Numbered from the stretch's first letter, positions 39,105 to 49,920 are shown. The stretch is DNA of 64,000 nucleotides from Bacteroides reticulotermitis JCM 10512 (GCF_000517545.1 NZ_BAIV01000009.1:62001-126000), one strand, 5' to 3'. Program-made: numbers and translations. The notes: a model not told the origin generated them from the letters alone.

Positions 39105-41905
39105 ATGTCTGAACGCAACTATATATCAATCAAAGGAGCTCGGGTTAATAACTTAAAAAACATAGATGTAGACATCCCCCGCAACAAACTTGTTGTCATT
39201 ACCGGACTGTCCGGATCGGGTAAATCTTCGTTGGCTTTCGATACTTTATATGCCGAAGGACAACGCCGATATGTGGAGAGTCTCAGCAGCTATGCCCGCC
39301 AGTTCCTAGGGCGAATGAGTAAGCCGGAATGTGATTTCATCAAAGGAATCCCTCCTGCCATTGCCATCGAACAAAAAGTAAATAGCCGCAACCCGCGTTC
39401 TACTGTGGGTACCTCCACTGAAATTTACGAATACCTACGCTTACTTTATGCCCGTATAGGCAAGACTTTTAGTCCGGTAAGCGGTCAGGAAGTAAAGAAG
39501 CATTCGACCGAAGACATTGTCAATTGCATGCTTTCGTATCCGGAAGGAACTAAATATGCGGTATTGACTAGCTTGTCACGCGCATTCTCTCAGGAGGAAA
39601 CAGAGAAAGAAGTTCTCCAGAAATATATACTGATGGGATTTACCCGATTGGATATTAACGGAGAAGTGAAACGAATTGAAGACTTGCTAACTTCTAAAGA
39701 GTCCGTCTTATCAGAAAAGGATGAGATTATGCTCTTGGTAGACCGCATGGCGGTAGCTACTACGAAAGACGCAATCAGCCGCTTAACCGACTCCGCCGAG
39801 ACAGCTATGTATGAAGGAGATGGTACCTGTATGCTTCGTTTCTACCTACCGGATGGAGAAACTAAGTTGCATACTTACAGCACCAAATTCGAAGCGGATG
39901 GGATTACATTTGAGGAGCCTAACGACCAGATGTTCTCATTCAACTCTCCAATCGGTGCCTGCCCTGTATGCGAAGGATTCGGTAAAGTTATCGGCATTGA
40001 CGAGCATCTCGTTGTTCCGAACCGTTCATTGACAATCTACGACGGAGCAATTGTTTGCTGGCGTGGTGAGAAGATGGGTGAATGGAAAGATGCGTTGATC
40101 CATAATGCTGCCAAATTCGACTTCCCCATCTTTACGCCCTATTTTGAACTGACGGACGCGCAACGACGTGTGCTTTGGGAAGGAAACCAATACTTCCAAG
40201 GTATTAATGATTTCTTCAAAATGCTGGAAGAAAATCAATATAAGATTCAATACCGTGTGATGTTGGCACGCTATCGGGGGAAAACTCTTTGCCCGCAATG
40301 CCACGGAACGAGACTCAAACCGGAAGCAGGCTATGTACGGGTTGAAGGTAAAAGCATCTCGGAACTGGTTGATCTTCCGATTATCGAACTTCAAAAGTTC
40401 TTCGACAGCATGCAACTCGATCAGCATGACACGGATGTGTCCCGCCGTATCTTAATCGAAATCAATAGCCGCATCCGTTTCCTGCTTGACGTCGGACTGG
40501 GCTACCTGACGCTAAACCGACTCAGCAACTCGCTTTCGGGTGGTGAAAGTCAGCGTATCAATCTGGCAACTTCATTGGGTAGTAGCCTCGTAGGTAGCCT
40601 TTATATTCTGGACGAACCCAGTATTGGTCTGCATAGCCGGGATACCGATCGATTAATACGGGTTTTACGGCAGTTGCAGGAGTTGGGCAATACGGTTGTC
40701 GTAGTGGAACATGATGAAGAAATTATCCGTGCGGCAGATTATATCATAGATATCGGTCCGAATGCCGGGCGACTTGGTGGCGAAGTAGTATACCAAGGCG
40801 ATATGAAAGATCTCCAGAAAGGCACCAATAGTCATACGGTGCGTTATCTACTGGGCGAGGAAGAGATTCCGGTCCCCGACAACCGCCGGCCGTGGAACAA
40901 CTACATCGAACTGAAAGGGGCTCGCGAGAATAACCTGAAAGGCGTTGATGTACGCTTCCCATTGAATGTAATGACGGTAGTGACAGGTGTATCCGGTTCC
41001 GGAAAAAGTACATTGGTACGAGATATTTTCTTCCGGGCATTGAAACGTGAATTGGATGAATGCAGTGACCGTCCGGGTGAGTTTGCTCCATTGGAGGAAG
41101 TCTGCGCGACCTGCGCAATGTGGAGTTTATAGACCAAAACCCGATTGGTAAATCATCACGTTCCAACCCGGTAACCTATATCAAAGCATACGATGAGATT
41201 CGTAAATTATGGGCTGATCAACCTTTAGCCAAGCAAATGGCTTATACCCCAGGATTCTTTAGTTTCAATAGCGAGGGCGGACGTTGCGAAGAGTGTAAAG
41301 GTGAGGGTACAATCACTGTTGAGATGCAGTTCATGGCCGACTTGGTGTTGGAATGTGAATCTTGCCACGGAAAACGGTTCAAATCGGATACGCTGGAGGT
41401 GAAGTTTCACGATAAGAACATTTTCGATGTATTGGAAATGACAGTTAATCAGGCCGTCGAATTCTTCACAGAGCACGGACAAAAGAAAATAGTCAAGAAA
41501 CTTCTCCCCTTACAAGATGTGGGATTGGGATATATCAAGTTGGGACAAGCTTCCTCTACCCTATCCGGTGGAGAGAATCAGCGTGTTAAACTGGCTTTCT
41601 ACCTGAGTCAGGAGAAAGCAGATCCTACCATGTTTATTTTTGATGAACCGACTACCGGATTACATTTCCACGATATTCGTAAGTTATTGGACGCTTTTGA
41701 TGCACTGATCCGCCGCGGACATACGATCGTCATTATCGAACACAACATGGATGTGATTAAATGTGCGGACTATGTGATCGACTTAGGACCGGAAGGTGGA
41801 GATAAAGGAGGTAATCTGGTTGCAGCAGGAACACCCGAAGAGGTTGCCGCCTGCGGAGCAAGCTATACCGGGCAGTTCCTGAAAGAAAAACTAGCTTCAC
41901 TCTAA
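39105..41905 (+). CDS. uvrA: Excinuclease ABC subunit A, frame broken near 41101
   Basis: UvrA is the damage-recognising ATPase of nucleotide excision repair. It has two ABC modules: Walker [14 protein letters not shown], signature LSGGESQRI and Walker [16 protein letters not shown] in the first; [25 protein letters not shown] and [15 protein letters not shown] in the second. Zinc motifs are CPVCEGFG with CPQCHGTRL, and CEECKGEG with CESCHGKRF. The frame breaks near 41101; adding one G restores [18 protein letters not shown]. The repaired length is about 934 residues, normal for UvrA. ATG 39105 ([19 protein letters not shown]) is the family start. It is monocistronic with a strong bidirectional terminator after it. 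Confidence 0.95.
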
Positions 41906-41921
41906 AAAGATAGAAGTCTCA

Positions 41922-41974
41922 AAACGAAAGCTCTCCCTGTTTTGTATATAAACAAACAGGGAGAGCTTTCGTTT
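41922..41974. terminator. Bidirectional terminator with 21-bp perfect stem
   Basis: AAACGAAAGCTCTCCCTG plus TTT (41922-41942) is perfectly complementary to 41954-41974 across an 11-base loop. It lies between convergent uvrA and the barrel gene, with A- and T-rich ends serving both directions. Confidence 0.9.
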
Positions 41975-41984
41975 AAAGTATGGT

Positions 41985-42470
41985 TTAGAAGTAGAGACCG
42001 AAGCCCAACTTGACACCGAAACGTGACATATCCGTATCGTTGAAACGCCATTTATAGTAAACAGCCGGTTCGATAGTTACCGTACGGGAAAGAAAGAACG
42101 CATAACCGCCTTCAATTCCAAGACCCCAATCGGTTTGATGATTTCCACCACTCCAATGAAAACGATTCCAGTCTAATCCGGCTCCCAAATACACACCGGT
42201 AGTATTGAAATAAAAGCGCGCACCTGTACCTAAAGTATACTCATCTACCGGTTTCGACCAGTCGGCTCCCACATTAATCATTAACGCAATGCCATCGGCC
42301 AAGAAGTTACCTGCTTGTACTCCCATACCAAATTTAGCCTTATCATTTTTACTATACGAGAAGTCCATCCCCGATATAGAAGGATTAACAATCCACGTAC
42401 CTTTTTCGAATTGTGCTTGAGCAGCCAAAGAGACTACCAACAGACAAATAGCCACAGCTAATTTCTTCAT
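41985..42470 (-). CDS. Small outer-membrane beta-barrel protein
   Basis: This 161-residue protein has a signal peptide (MKKLAVAICLLVVSLAAQAQ). About eight alternating amphipathic strands with aromatic ends (GTGARFYFN, GVYLGAGLDWNRFHW, TVTIEPAVYYKWRF) end in VKLGFGLYF, the aromatic C-terminus expected for BAM-dependent barrels. The start at 42470 is used because residues upstream of it are not signal-like. The upstream neighbour on the same strand is a small membrane protein whose stop lies 4 bases before this start. It resembles the OmpA-barrel/porin_4-like group; the function is unknown. Confidence 0.8.
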   Translation of the reverse strand: MKKLAVAICLLVVSLAAQAQFEKGTWIVNPSISGMDFSYSKNDKAKFGMGVQAGNFLADGIALMINVGADWSKPVDEYTLGTGARFYFNTTGVYLGAGLDWNRFHWSGGNHQTDWGLGIEGGYAFFLSRTVTIEPAVYYKWRFNDTDMSRFGVKLGFGLYF

Positions 42471-42474
42471 ACAT

Positions 42475-42708
42475 TTACTTTTTAAAGTGATTAATTTGTT
42501 CGCCTTTCTTGCGACGTTCACGCAGCTGTTCTTTCTTGCGAAGCACCAACCAAAGCAACAGGACTATAACATAGGCTCCTGCCACCGTCAGGTATTTCTC
42601 CGTTTGACCTACTTCTGTATTACGGGGTAGTAGATAGGCAGCCGACGCAGATACATAAATTAGGAATGCAACCGCAATCCCTGTCGATTTTTTTATTTTC
42701 CTTTTCAT
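42475..42708 (-). CDS. Small two-helix inner-membrane protein
   Basis: This 77-residue protein has two predicted membrane helices (about 11-27 and 41-57) and a strongly basic C-terminal tail (RKKEQLRERRKKGEQINHF). It is encoded four bases upstream of the barrel gene and probably cotranscribed. I recognise no family. The regular composition and tight spacing support a real gene. Confidence 0.6.
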   Translation of the reverse strand: MKRKIKKSTGIAVAFLIYVSASAAYLLPRNTEVGQTEKYLTVAGAYVIVLLLWLVLRKKEQLRERRKKGEQINHFKK

Positions 42709-42857
42709 TCAGATAATCTTCAAGTTTTGTTTTTGCTCAAACCAGCGGTGACGATCACGCAAACAAAATACGGATATCGCCAGCGTGCGTTGTTGTTTTT
42801 AATGACACAAATGTAACATAATCTCACGGAACCACACAACAATACCGACACTTTTGC

Positions 42858-42865
42858 TAACTTTG
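42858..42865 (+). promoter_or_regulatory. -7 box of the second GHL10 gene
   Basis: TAACTTTG matches TAnnTTTG, 29 bases before the start; no clear -33 box. Confidence 0.5.
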
Positions 42866-42894
42866 CGGGGATTTAAAACAAAAAAAGAGAGGAT

Positions 42895-44348
42895 ATGCGC
42901 CGATACATTTGCATTCTTTTACTACTGCTCTGCCTGGCAACAATTGAGGCACAACCCAAATATGAAGTCCGTGCAGCATGGGTAACAGCAGTATATGGAC
43001 TAGACTGGCCGCGTACACGCGCAACAACTCCCGCTACTATCCAGAAGCAAAAAGATGAGTTGATCGATATCCTCGACAAGCTAAAGACCGCCAATTTCAA
43101 TACGGTGCTATTCCAAACACGCACACGCGGAGATGTACTATATCCCTCCAATATCGAGCCATTCAACTCTATTCTGACCGGAAAAGTAGGAGGAAATCCG
43201 GGTTACGACCCTTTGGCTTTTGCCGTTGAAGAGTGCCATAAACGAGGCATGGAGTGTCACGCATGGATGGTTACTATCCATTGGGTAACAAAAAGCATGT
43301 TGCTTCACTGGGCAATCAATCGGTAACAAAGCGCGTGAAAGATATCTGTGTACCGTACAAGAACGAATACTTCCTCAATCCCGGACACCCCGGAACGAAA
43401 GAGTATCTGATGAAACTCGTACGCGAGGTAGTGGATCGTTATGATGTGGACGGAGTTCACTTCGATTACCTGCGCTATCCCGAACACGCTCCGCTCTTCC
43501 CTGACAAATATGACTTCCGCCGGTATGGCAAAGGCCGCACGCTGGATCAGTGGAGAAGAGACAATCTGACGGAAATCGTTCGGTATATATATAAAGGTGT
43601 AAAAGCCGTCAAGCCTTGGGTAAAAGTCAGTACCTGCCCGGTTGGCAAGTACAAAGACACTTCCCGCTATTCTTCGCGGGGATGGAATGCTTACTATACG
43701 GTGTACCAAGATCCGCAGGGATGGTTGGGTGAAGGTATTCAGGACCAAATCTATCCGATGATGTATTTCCAAGGCAATAGCTTTTATCCGTTTGCACTCG
43801 ATTGGCAAGAACAGAGCAATGGCCGTCAGGTTATTCCGGGGCTCGGCATTTATTTCCTTCATCCCGACGAAGGGAAATGGACACGTGACGAGGTAGACCG
43901 TCAAATCAACTTTATCCGCAAACAAGGTATGGCGGGTGAAGGGCATTACCGAGTAAAATACGTGATGGATAATACACAAGGGATTTATGACGAACTGGTA
44001 GATAACTTCTATGCCTACCCTGCTCTGCAACCTCCCATGCCTTGGCTCGACAAAGTAGCACCCTCCGCTCCCACCGAGTTAAAAGTTATTCCGATTGAAA
44101 GCGGATATACCGAACTGACGTGGAAGCCCAGTACGGATAACGACGCACAGAATGCACCGATGTATGTGATTTATGCGTCGAATGAATATCCGGTGGACAT
44201 TACCCGATCGGAAAATATCCTCGCACAAAGCATCCGGACAACGAGTTATACCTATGCCCCTATCCTTCCGTGGACAACCCTGAAACATTTTGCTGTTACT
44301 GCCATCGATCGGTATGGCAATGAAAGTGTCGCCCTACAAGAGAAGTAA
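42895..44348 (+). CDS. Secreted GHL10-type glycoside hydrolase-like protein, frame broken near 43278
   Basis: This exported protein has a signal peptide (1-19, ending TIEAQ) and a GHL10 domain (YEVRAAWVTAVYGLDWP, FNTVLFQTRTRGDVLY, MECHAWMVT, DVDGVHFDYLRYPEHAP). A C-terminal fibronectin type III-like segment follows (APTELKVIPIESGYTELTWKP split over about 400-420). The frame breaks near 43278; adding one C restores WMVTIPLGNKKHVASLG, for about 484 residues. It is a distant paralogue of the protein at 37501, sharing domain order and family. The active-site pair appears as FDYLRYP here versus DDYFYPYP there, so the two may differ in activity. Confidence 0.86.
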
Positions 44349-44657
44349 TAATACAGTAAATCTATCTTTTGTAAGCCTCTTCCTCCCGATATGTGTCGAA
44401 CATTACAACCAGCGTTTCGTTCCATACATATATTTCTTTGGCTATGTGACCAGAATTCTGTGTTTTATAAAGAAGCAATAGTGTCGCATATCCTTACGTG
44501 ATAAGCATCCCTGCCAAAAGTAGTAAAGATTGACGACAAATCAAGAAACTGGCAGAAAACAGAACCTTAAAGTTATTTATATTATATATATTTGATTCAT
44601 ACCATAAAATAAAGGTTGGACTCATTATATAAAATACGAACTTTAAAAACAACAATT
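44349..44657 (+). promoter_or_regulatory. Intergenic region with -7 box before the 44.7-kb lipoprotein gene
   Basis: TATATTTG at 44587-44594 matches TAnnTTTG, giving a leader of about 57 bases. The rest of the 309 bases is AT-rich with no terminator or RNA motif that I recognise. Confidence 0.45.
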
Positions 44658-45488
44658 ATGAAAAAAAACAATTATTTATTTCTATCTAGGCTACTACTTG
44701 CCTTTATTATCAGTGCATGTTCTAGTGACTCAGAAACTACGATATCAAATCGGACTTCAATAGATAAAAATGAAATTTCATTCTACTCGGAAGCTCTAAA
44801 GAGACCAGAATTATTTCACATAAATAAGAATATAGACACGCTCACCACCTGGGGATTTTACATTCAAACACCAGGAGGAGGAGGAGGCTCATACAAACAG
44901 CTCCAATACTCTTCTAGCGGCGTCTGGAGAGATGTAGAAATTTCCTACTACCCTGACATCTGTGTGAAAAAAAAAGGATTTCCATATGGTGATACATATT
45001 TCAGAGCGCGTACCCTAGCCGAATTAAAATTTGCTAAAGTAGAAAATCCCTCAATATTTGAAGCATCTCCATGGTCTGAATCTTTACGTGCTATAAGCCA
45101 CTTATTAGAAGATGGAACTCCATTAACAGAAAGAGATATTGTTGTCCAACTAAACTTCATTTTCGAAACAAAAACCGGAATCGGCCTAATAGAATCGGAA
45201 ATGTTTAATAAGTTCAAGGCTGAATTGATAGTTAACAACAAACGCTATCCGATAACGACCTCTTTTTCCACAGATCAACGCAATGGATGCAGATATACAT
45301 ATAATTATTCAACTCAAAAGGGTTCTCAAGGAGGGGGAGGATATCATATTGCATTAGATATTATAGATTATTGTAATCACGATTTTATGTCTTTCCCTTC
45401 AGCATCATATAGCTTTACTGTTTTTGACGATGCTACAACAATGACGCCATTATATTCCTATAATTTTAATGTCACTGTAATCAACTAA
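44658..45488 (+). CDS. Hypothetical lipoprotein, AT-rich gene
   Basis: This 276-residue protein has a lipoprotein signal (LLLAFIISAC, Cys about residue 21) followed by SSDSETT. It has glycine runs (PGGGGGSYKQ, SQGGGGYH) and a C-terminal strand-rich segment (SYSFTVFDDATTMTPLYSYNF). No family is recognised. Codon use is visibly more A/T-rich than in the flanking genes (many AAA, ATA, TTA), which suggests recent arrival or relaxed selection. It lies 11 bases before the MG2-type gene, so the two may be expressed together. Confidence 0.65.
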   Translation: MKKNNYLFLSRLLLAFIISACSSDSETTISNRTSIDKNEISFYSEALKRPELFHINKNIDTLTTWGFYIQTPGGGGGSYKQLQYSSSGVWRDVEISYYPDICVKKKGFPYGDTYFRARTLAELKFAKVENPSIFEASPWSESLRAISHLLEDGTPLTERDIVVQLNFIFETKTGIGLIESEMFNKFKAELIVNNKRYPITTSFSTDQRNGCRYTYNYSTQKGSQGGGGYHIALDIIDYCNHDFMSFPSASYSFTVFDDATTMTPLYSYNFNVTVIN

Positions 45489-45499
45489 AATGAGATGCA

Positions 45500-48184
45500 A
45501 TGAATTATGCCCACTTCCCGTTTTTACTATTGGGGTGGCTACTACTCAAACCATTCGTTGCAGTAGCCTCGGTTAGCGACAGCCTGTTTGCCCACTATTT
45601 CAACCATGCGCAAACCTTCGCCGATGCCTATCCTCGTGAGAAGGTGCATCTACACTTCGACCATACAAGTTACTACGTAGGAGATACAATCTGGTTTAAG
45701 GCGTATGCAGTGACGGCAGAAAACAATCAGTTGACGACCATCAGCACACCGCTCTATGTAGAGTTGATAGATCAAATGGGATATGCGGCACATAAGCAAA
45801 TCGTACGGTTGGAAAACGGAGAAGGATACGGGCAGATTCCACTAACAGAGTATATCCTCTCGGGCTACTATGAAGTACGGGCATACACAAAGTGGATGCT
45901 CGCCTTCGATGAAACGCAATACTTCTCGCGCGCCTTCCCCATTTACCGTTGGCTGGACAATAATCACGAGAAAGAACGGAGCATAGCCACTTACAACTGG
46001 GACCCGTCAACTCGACTACGTCCGAAAGAGAGAAAGAAGAAACTTTCTCTCCGCTTCTTCCCCGAGGGTGGACAATTAGTAGAAGGTATTCCATCTGTCA
46101 TAGCGTTCAAGGCTGAAAGTAAAGACGAAAGTGACATTCGTCTATCCGGAGAAATTTCGCAAAACGGTGAAACCATCTCTTTTGAAACACTTCACGAAGG
46201 CATGGGGTCCTTCTTATACACCCCTACAATAAAGCCCGCTCCGGCGAAGGTCAGGTGGGAAGGGAAAGAGTACACCTTCCAATTACCGGAAGTACAGCCT
46301 GCGGGCTATGTGCTCTACGTACAAAAGCGGGGAAACCAATACGAAATACGTGTGATGCGAAATGCGCAAACAAACCGGCAAGATACAGTCGCCGTTTTCT
46401 TCAGTCATCAGGGACGCCCAATCACCTACCACACTGTAAAATGGGACAACGAGCATATCGAACGCTTTATATTACCGGCAGAAATATTTCCTGCGGGAAT
46501 TATACAAGTCTCGCTCATCAACCAACAAGGCGCAACCTTATGTGAACGATTCTGCTACGCAATGCCAAAAGAGAACGCACTGCGACTAGAAGTCCATAGC
46601 GATACATTCCTACACGCACCTTATGATTCGATCAGCTGCCGCATTTCTTTAAAAGACTCACACGGCAAACCCATACAGGGGAAAATATCTGTCGCCATTC
46701 GAAGTCAGCAAATATCCGACTACCTGGAATACGACAATACCCTCTTTACCGACCTATTACTTACATCCGATTTAAAAGGATATATCCATCAACCGGGCTA
46801 CTACTTCGCCGACTCTACCGCTTTACGACTCAAAGAGCTTGATGTGCTCATGCTTGTTCATGGATGGCGAAAATATGATATGAGCACCGTTTTGGGCGTT
46901 AGGGAATTTACACCACGCTACCAACCGGAAGAGAAGTTAACTTTATATGGACAAGTTCGTTCCATCATTCTAAAGAAAGCCCAGGCAGGACTCAATATTA
47001 GCATCCTAACGCGTACAGACAGCATGTTTGCAGCCGGAAGCACAATTTCCGATTCATTAGGTTACTTTACTATTCCTGTCTATCCTTTCGAAGAAGATAT
47101 GGAGGCGGCTTTTCAGACGCAGAAACCGGGAAAGCCTCGGAACCGAATGTGCCACGTACAGCTTTTCCGTAATTTTCAACCCGGATTAAGAGCTTTCGCA
47201 CCGGAAGAACTAAATCCGACATGGAAAAAGGCGAATGAGCTGGTGTGGCTGGCTAATCTCAAGGACTCTATATACCAAGATTCTGTTTTCGGACCTGACA
47301 ACCATTGGATAGACGAAGTGACAATCCAAGCAAAAGCGATCCAACGGGAAGTCAACACAGTCCGTTTTGAACAAAGTATTATTGCTTTCTACGATGTGGA
47401 ACAACTGCTTGATGAAGCACGCGACAAGGGTAAAGACTATATAACGATATCCCAATTCTTGAAAGAAACCAACCCCACTATTGCCAATAAGTATAGTGGT
47501 TTTAAGTCCATTGTTAATGGAAAGGTAGACGTCACGTGGGAAGATGAAAGCATCAATGCGATCAAATACATTCTTTTCTGTAAAGGCACCGGCGCATATG
47601 ATAAGCTAGCAAATAAAAACCAAGATATGGGATATACTTCGATGCTCGACAACTACAAGTACAACGATCGGGAATGGACAGATCCTTCAGACAAGAGCCA
47701 CACAGGGGTTGTTTGCTATATCATTACGAAAGATGGATGGAATCCCCATTTGCGATATGACTACACGCGGGGAATACGCTATACCACCATCAAAGGTTAT
47801 ACACGCCCGCTGGATTTCTATTCCCCCGAATATTTACCGAACAAACCATTGCCCTCGAAAGATGCACGCCGTACCTTGTATTGGAACCCCAAATTAGAAA
47901 CAAACGAGGATGGAGAAGCTATTATTCATTGTTATAACACCCACAACTTCACATTCCTCACAATTAGTGCGGAAGCCATATACAAGGGACAGCCGGCAAG
48001 TCTGAATCTATATACTCGGATTGAAGAAATGAAAACGGGCAATAAATTAATCGCATTGAATAAACGCACCATACCGACTTCGAGGGGTCACCGGTACCAA
48101 GGACAAATAGCCGGAGTGAATGCGGCCGTCTACTATACGCAAAGGAAATTCCTCCACCATCCGCAAATGCTCTTTCAAGGCTAA
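45500..48184 (+). CDS. Large exported MG2 (alpha-2-macroglobulin-like) domain protein
   Basis: This 894-residue exported protein has a signal peptide (about 1-24). An MG2-type segment (YPREKVHLHFDHTSYYVGDTIWFKAY split over about 42-67; GYYEVRAYTKWML) marks a Bacteroidetes family of large envelope proteins. Later come a carboxypeptidase-like fold (GYFTIPVYPF) and a plug-like stretch (DEVTIQAKAIQREV). The function is unknown; roles in envelope transport or protease inhibition have been guessed for relatives. Its last 138 bases overlap the convergent gene, and the normal family end may be near 48045, where two stops lie in the other frames, so a late frame break is possible. Confidence 0.7.
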   Translation: MNYAHFPFLLLGWLLLKPFVAVASVSDSLFAHYFNHAQTFADAYPREKVHLHFDHTSYYVGDTIWFKAYAVTAENNQLTTISTPLYVELIDQMGYAAHKQIVRLENGEGYGQIPLTEYILSGYYEVRAYTKWMLAFDETQYFSRAFPIYRWLDNNHEKERSIATYNWDPSTRLRPKERKKKLSLRFFPEGGQLVEGIPSVIAFKAESKDESDIRLSGEISQNGETISFETLHEGMGSFLYTPTIKPAPAKVRWEGKEYTFQLPEVQPAGYVLYVQKRGNQYEIRVMRNAQTNRQDTVAVFFSHQGRPITYHTVKWDNEHIERFILPAEIFPAGIIQVSLINQQGATLCERFCYAMPKENALRLEVHSDTFLHAPYDSISCRISLKDSHGKPIQGKISVAIRSQQISDYLEYDNTLFTDLLLTSDLKGYIHQPGYYFADSTALRLKELDVLMLVHGWRKYDMSTVLGVREFTPRYQPEEKLTLYGQVRSIILKKAQAGLNISILTRTDSMFAAGSTISDSLGYFTIPVYPFEEDMEAAFQTQKPGKPRNRMCHVQLFRNFQPGLRAFAPEELNPTWKKANELVWLANLKDSIYQDSVFGPDNHWIDEVTIQAKAIQREVNTVRFEQSIIAFYDVEQLLDEARDKGKDYITISQFLKETNPTIANKYSGFKSIVNGKVDVTWEDESINAIKYILFCKGTGAYDKLANKNQDMGYTSMLDNYKYNDREWTDPSDKSHTGVVCYIITKDGWNPHLRYDYTRGIRYTTIKGYTRPLDFYSPEYLPNKPLPSKDARRTLYWNPKLETNEDGEAIIHCYNTHNFTFLTISAEAIYKGQPASLNLYTRIEEMKTGNKLIALNKRTIPTSRGHRYQGQIAGVNAAVYYTQRKFLHHPQMLFQG

Positions 48185-49233
48185 ACCTTCTGCCGGATAA
48201 TAAGCGATTTGAAAGATTCCTTCTGTCTCGGGAGCCAAATAACGATCGGTCAGAAAGCGAGCGACTAGCCCCATATTCATTCGCAGATTGATTTCCACAC
48301 AGGGGTGAATCCGATATACAGGCGCTTCGCCGGCGAAATGACAAATCATCATATCCACTCCCAGATAGCCACGGTAATAACCACCGAACAACCGAACCAG
48401 TTCCTCTTCCAAACGAACACGCAATCCCGTAAACTCCTCACGGGGTACATAGGCCGACAACTTTGCCAATATTTTCTCATCCGAAAGTAACTCATTACCC
48501 GCATACATTCCGCTCCCACTTGTTTGGAAGGCAGAATAACCGGCAAAGCTAATCTCCCCAGTCCCATCGAGATAAAACTCCATGGCAAAGTCTTCCACCT
48601 TATTATATATAGGTTCTCCAACACCCCACCCTGAGAAGAAGCAACCCGGGCACACCACCCGGAGATAAAGTCGGTGAAGGTTCCTTTACACCAATTCAGT
48701 CCTTTGCCACTTCCTGAGAGCGGTGCCTTTAGCAAGCAGGTTTCTCGACTTTCAACAAATGCTTCACACTCTTCTAGTGTCTTCAGATAAAAAGATTCCC
48801 CGCAGAAGAACTGATTCAATTGTAATTTAGACAGCAACCGGACAGCTTGCGAGCGATGAGAATAATTCCTCAAAGCACTGATATACGCTTCAGATGGCAG
48901 CTGCGCTCCATCAGCCCCCAAAGTCAATAAACGTTTCCGCAAAGCCGGACTCCATCCCCATGGAAGAAAGTCCACCGATTCAGCATGGGAAATCTCGGGT
49001 TGCGTCACCAACTGCACATCAATATCCAGAAGTTCTTTCATCTGCTTCAAGAAGTCGAGATTATAAGCTGAAGAAGCCAGCACTCCACTCCCCTCCTTCG
49101 CATACCATATTGGCAACAATGCCAAGTCGTTAGCCATCTGTCTGGCAGAGGCAGGAGCCATGTAATGAGACTCACCACTAGCCAGGGCTAAATCATGTTC
49201 CGGGTTGAATAAATAAAGATTCCTTTTTGTCAT
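48047..49233 (-). CDS. ATP-grasp-like cytoplasmic protein, frame broken near 48622
   Basis: The N-terminus LYLFNPEHDLALASG is a signature of a Bacteroidetes hypothetical family. Further on, LLKAPLSGSGKGLNWC resembles the ATP-grasp lysine/glycine loop. A later stretch, LGVDMMICHFAG to HPCVEINLRMNMG, resembles the ATP-grasp magnesium-binding E-x-N end. The frame breaks near 48622; adding one base restores GGVVGEPIYNKVEDFAMEFYLDG. The repaired length is about 396 residues. ATG 49233 (MTKRNLYLF) is chosen over a longer basic extension to 49299. The ATP-grasp assignment is by motif only; the ligated substrates are unknown. Confidence 0.65.
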
Positions 49234-49299
49234 TTTGCTACCAACTTGCTCTCTTTTCGATCTTTTTCGCTTCTTTTCTCGGTTTACGTAAACAGGCAT

Positions 49300-49864
49300 A
49301 TACTAAATTGTCGTCTATTTAGAGTCCGAAAAAACGCTAAGGTACAAAGATATGCAAGAATATGCATTTTTGCATCCTTTCTTATTCCATTTTTGCATTC
49401 ACAAGCAGGGTATTCCACCTGAATATCCAAGAGAACGACTCCTTAAGCGAGGGCAAAAAACCAAATGCCCCGGGCTCGACCTTCAGTAGACGGCGGCTTT
49501 TGCCAAACTGCCCTGGGCTTTCTTCCTTGAAGCACCGAATAGTGCACGCCAATACTGCCTTGATTCGTTTATATCCGCTAGAACAACCAAAGACAGCGCC
49601 TATCTTAATCAAACAAAAAGCCCTTTTTAAATCAAAAAGGCTATCCATTGTGACTCTATTTTAAGAAAGAAGCCGTATCTTTGCTACCGATACGCAGAAA
49701 TAAAAAACAGTTAAGCATTTCTTCATCAAGAATGCTTGCGTTTTTCTTGGCCAACCCAGGCCTTTGCCTTGAAAAAGACAAACAAAAGGCATCAGCAATG
49801 TCACTTTGACAATTTGTCTAAAACATAAACTTACCAAATAAAAGTTCAATTCTGCTATCTCTAC
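49300..49864. other. Intergenic region before the AAA ATPase gene
   Basis: It contains a hairpin near 49613-49641 (AGCCCTTTTT against AAAAAGGCT), a -7 box at 49676 and a second hairpin at 49713-49737, described separately. No ORF is convincing. Confidence 0.4.
49690..49748 (+). ncRNA. Possible short transcript or attenuator
   Basis: TATCTTTG (49676-49683) matches a -7 box but has no good -33 box. About 50 bases downstream AAGCATTTCTT (49713-49723) pairs with AAGAATGCTT (49728-49737), followed by GCGTTTTTCTT. A transcript of about 60 bases could begin and end here. Confidence 0.3.
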
Positions 49865-49895
49865 TTTGCAATTACTAAAAAAAACACTATATTTG
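49865..49895 (+). promoter_or_regulatory. Consensus promoter of the AAA ATPase gene
   Basis: TTTG (49865-49868), 19 bases and TATATTTG (49888-49895) match both boxes exactly, 25 bases before the start. Confidence 0.8.
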
Positions 49896-49920
49896 CAACA
49901 CGAAAAATCAAAGAACAGAA

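Noticed and set aside
43305..44030. 241-codon minus-strand frame inside the second GHL10 gene
   Set aside because: It is antisense to a domain with clear GHL10 motifs.
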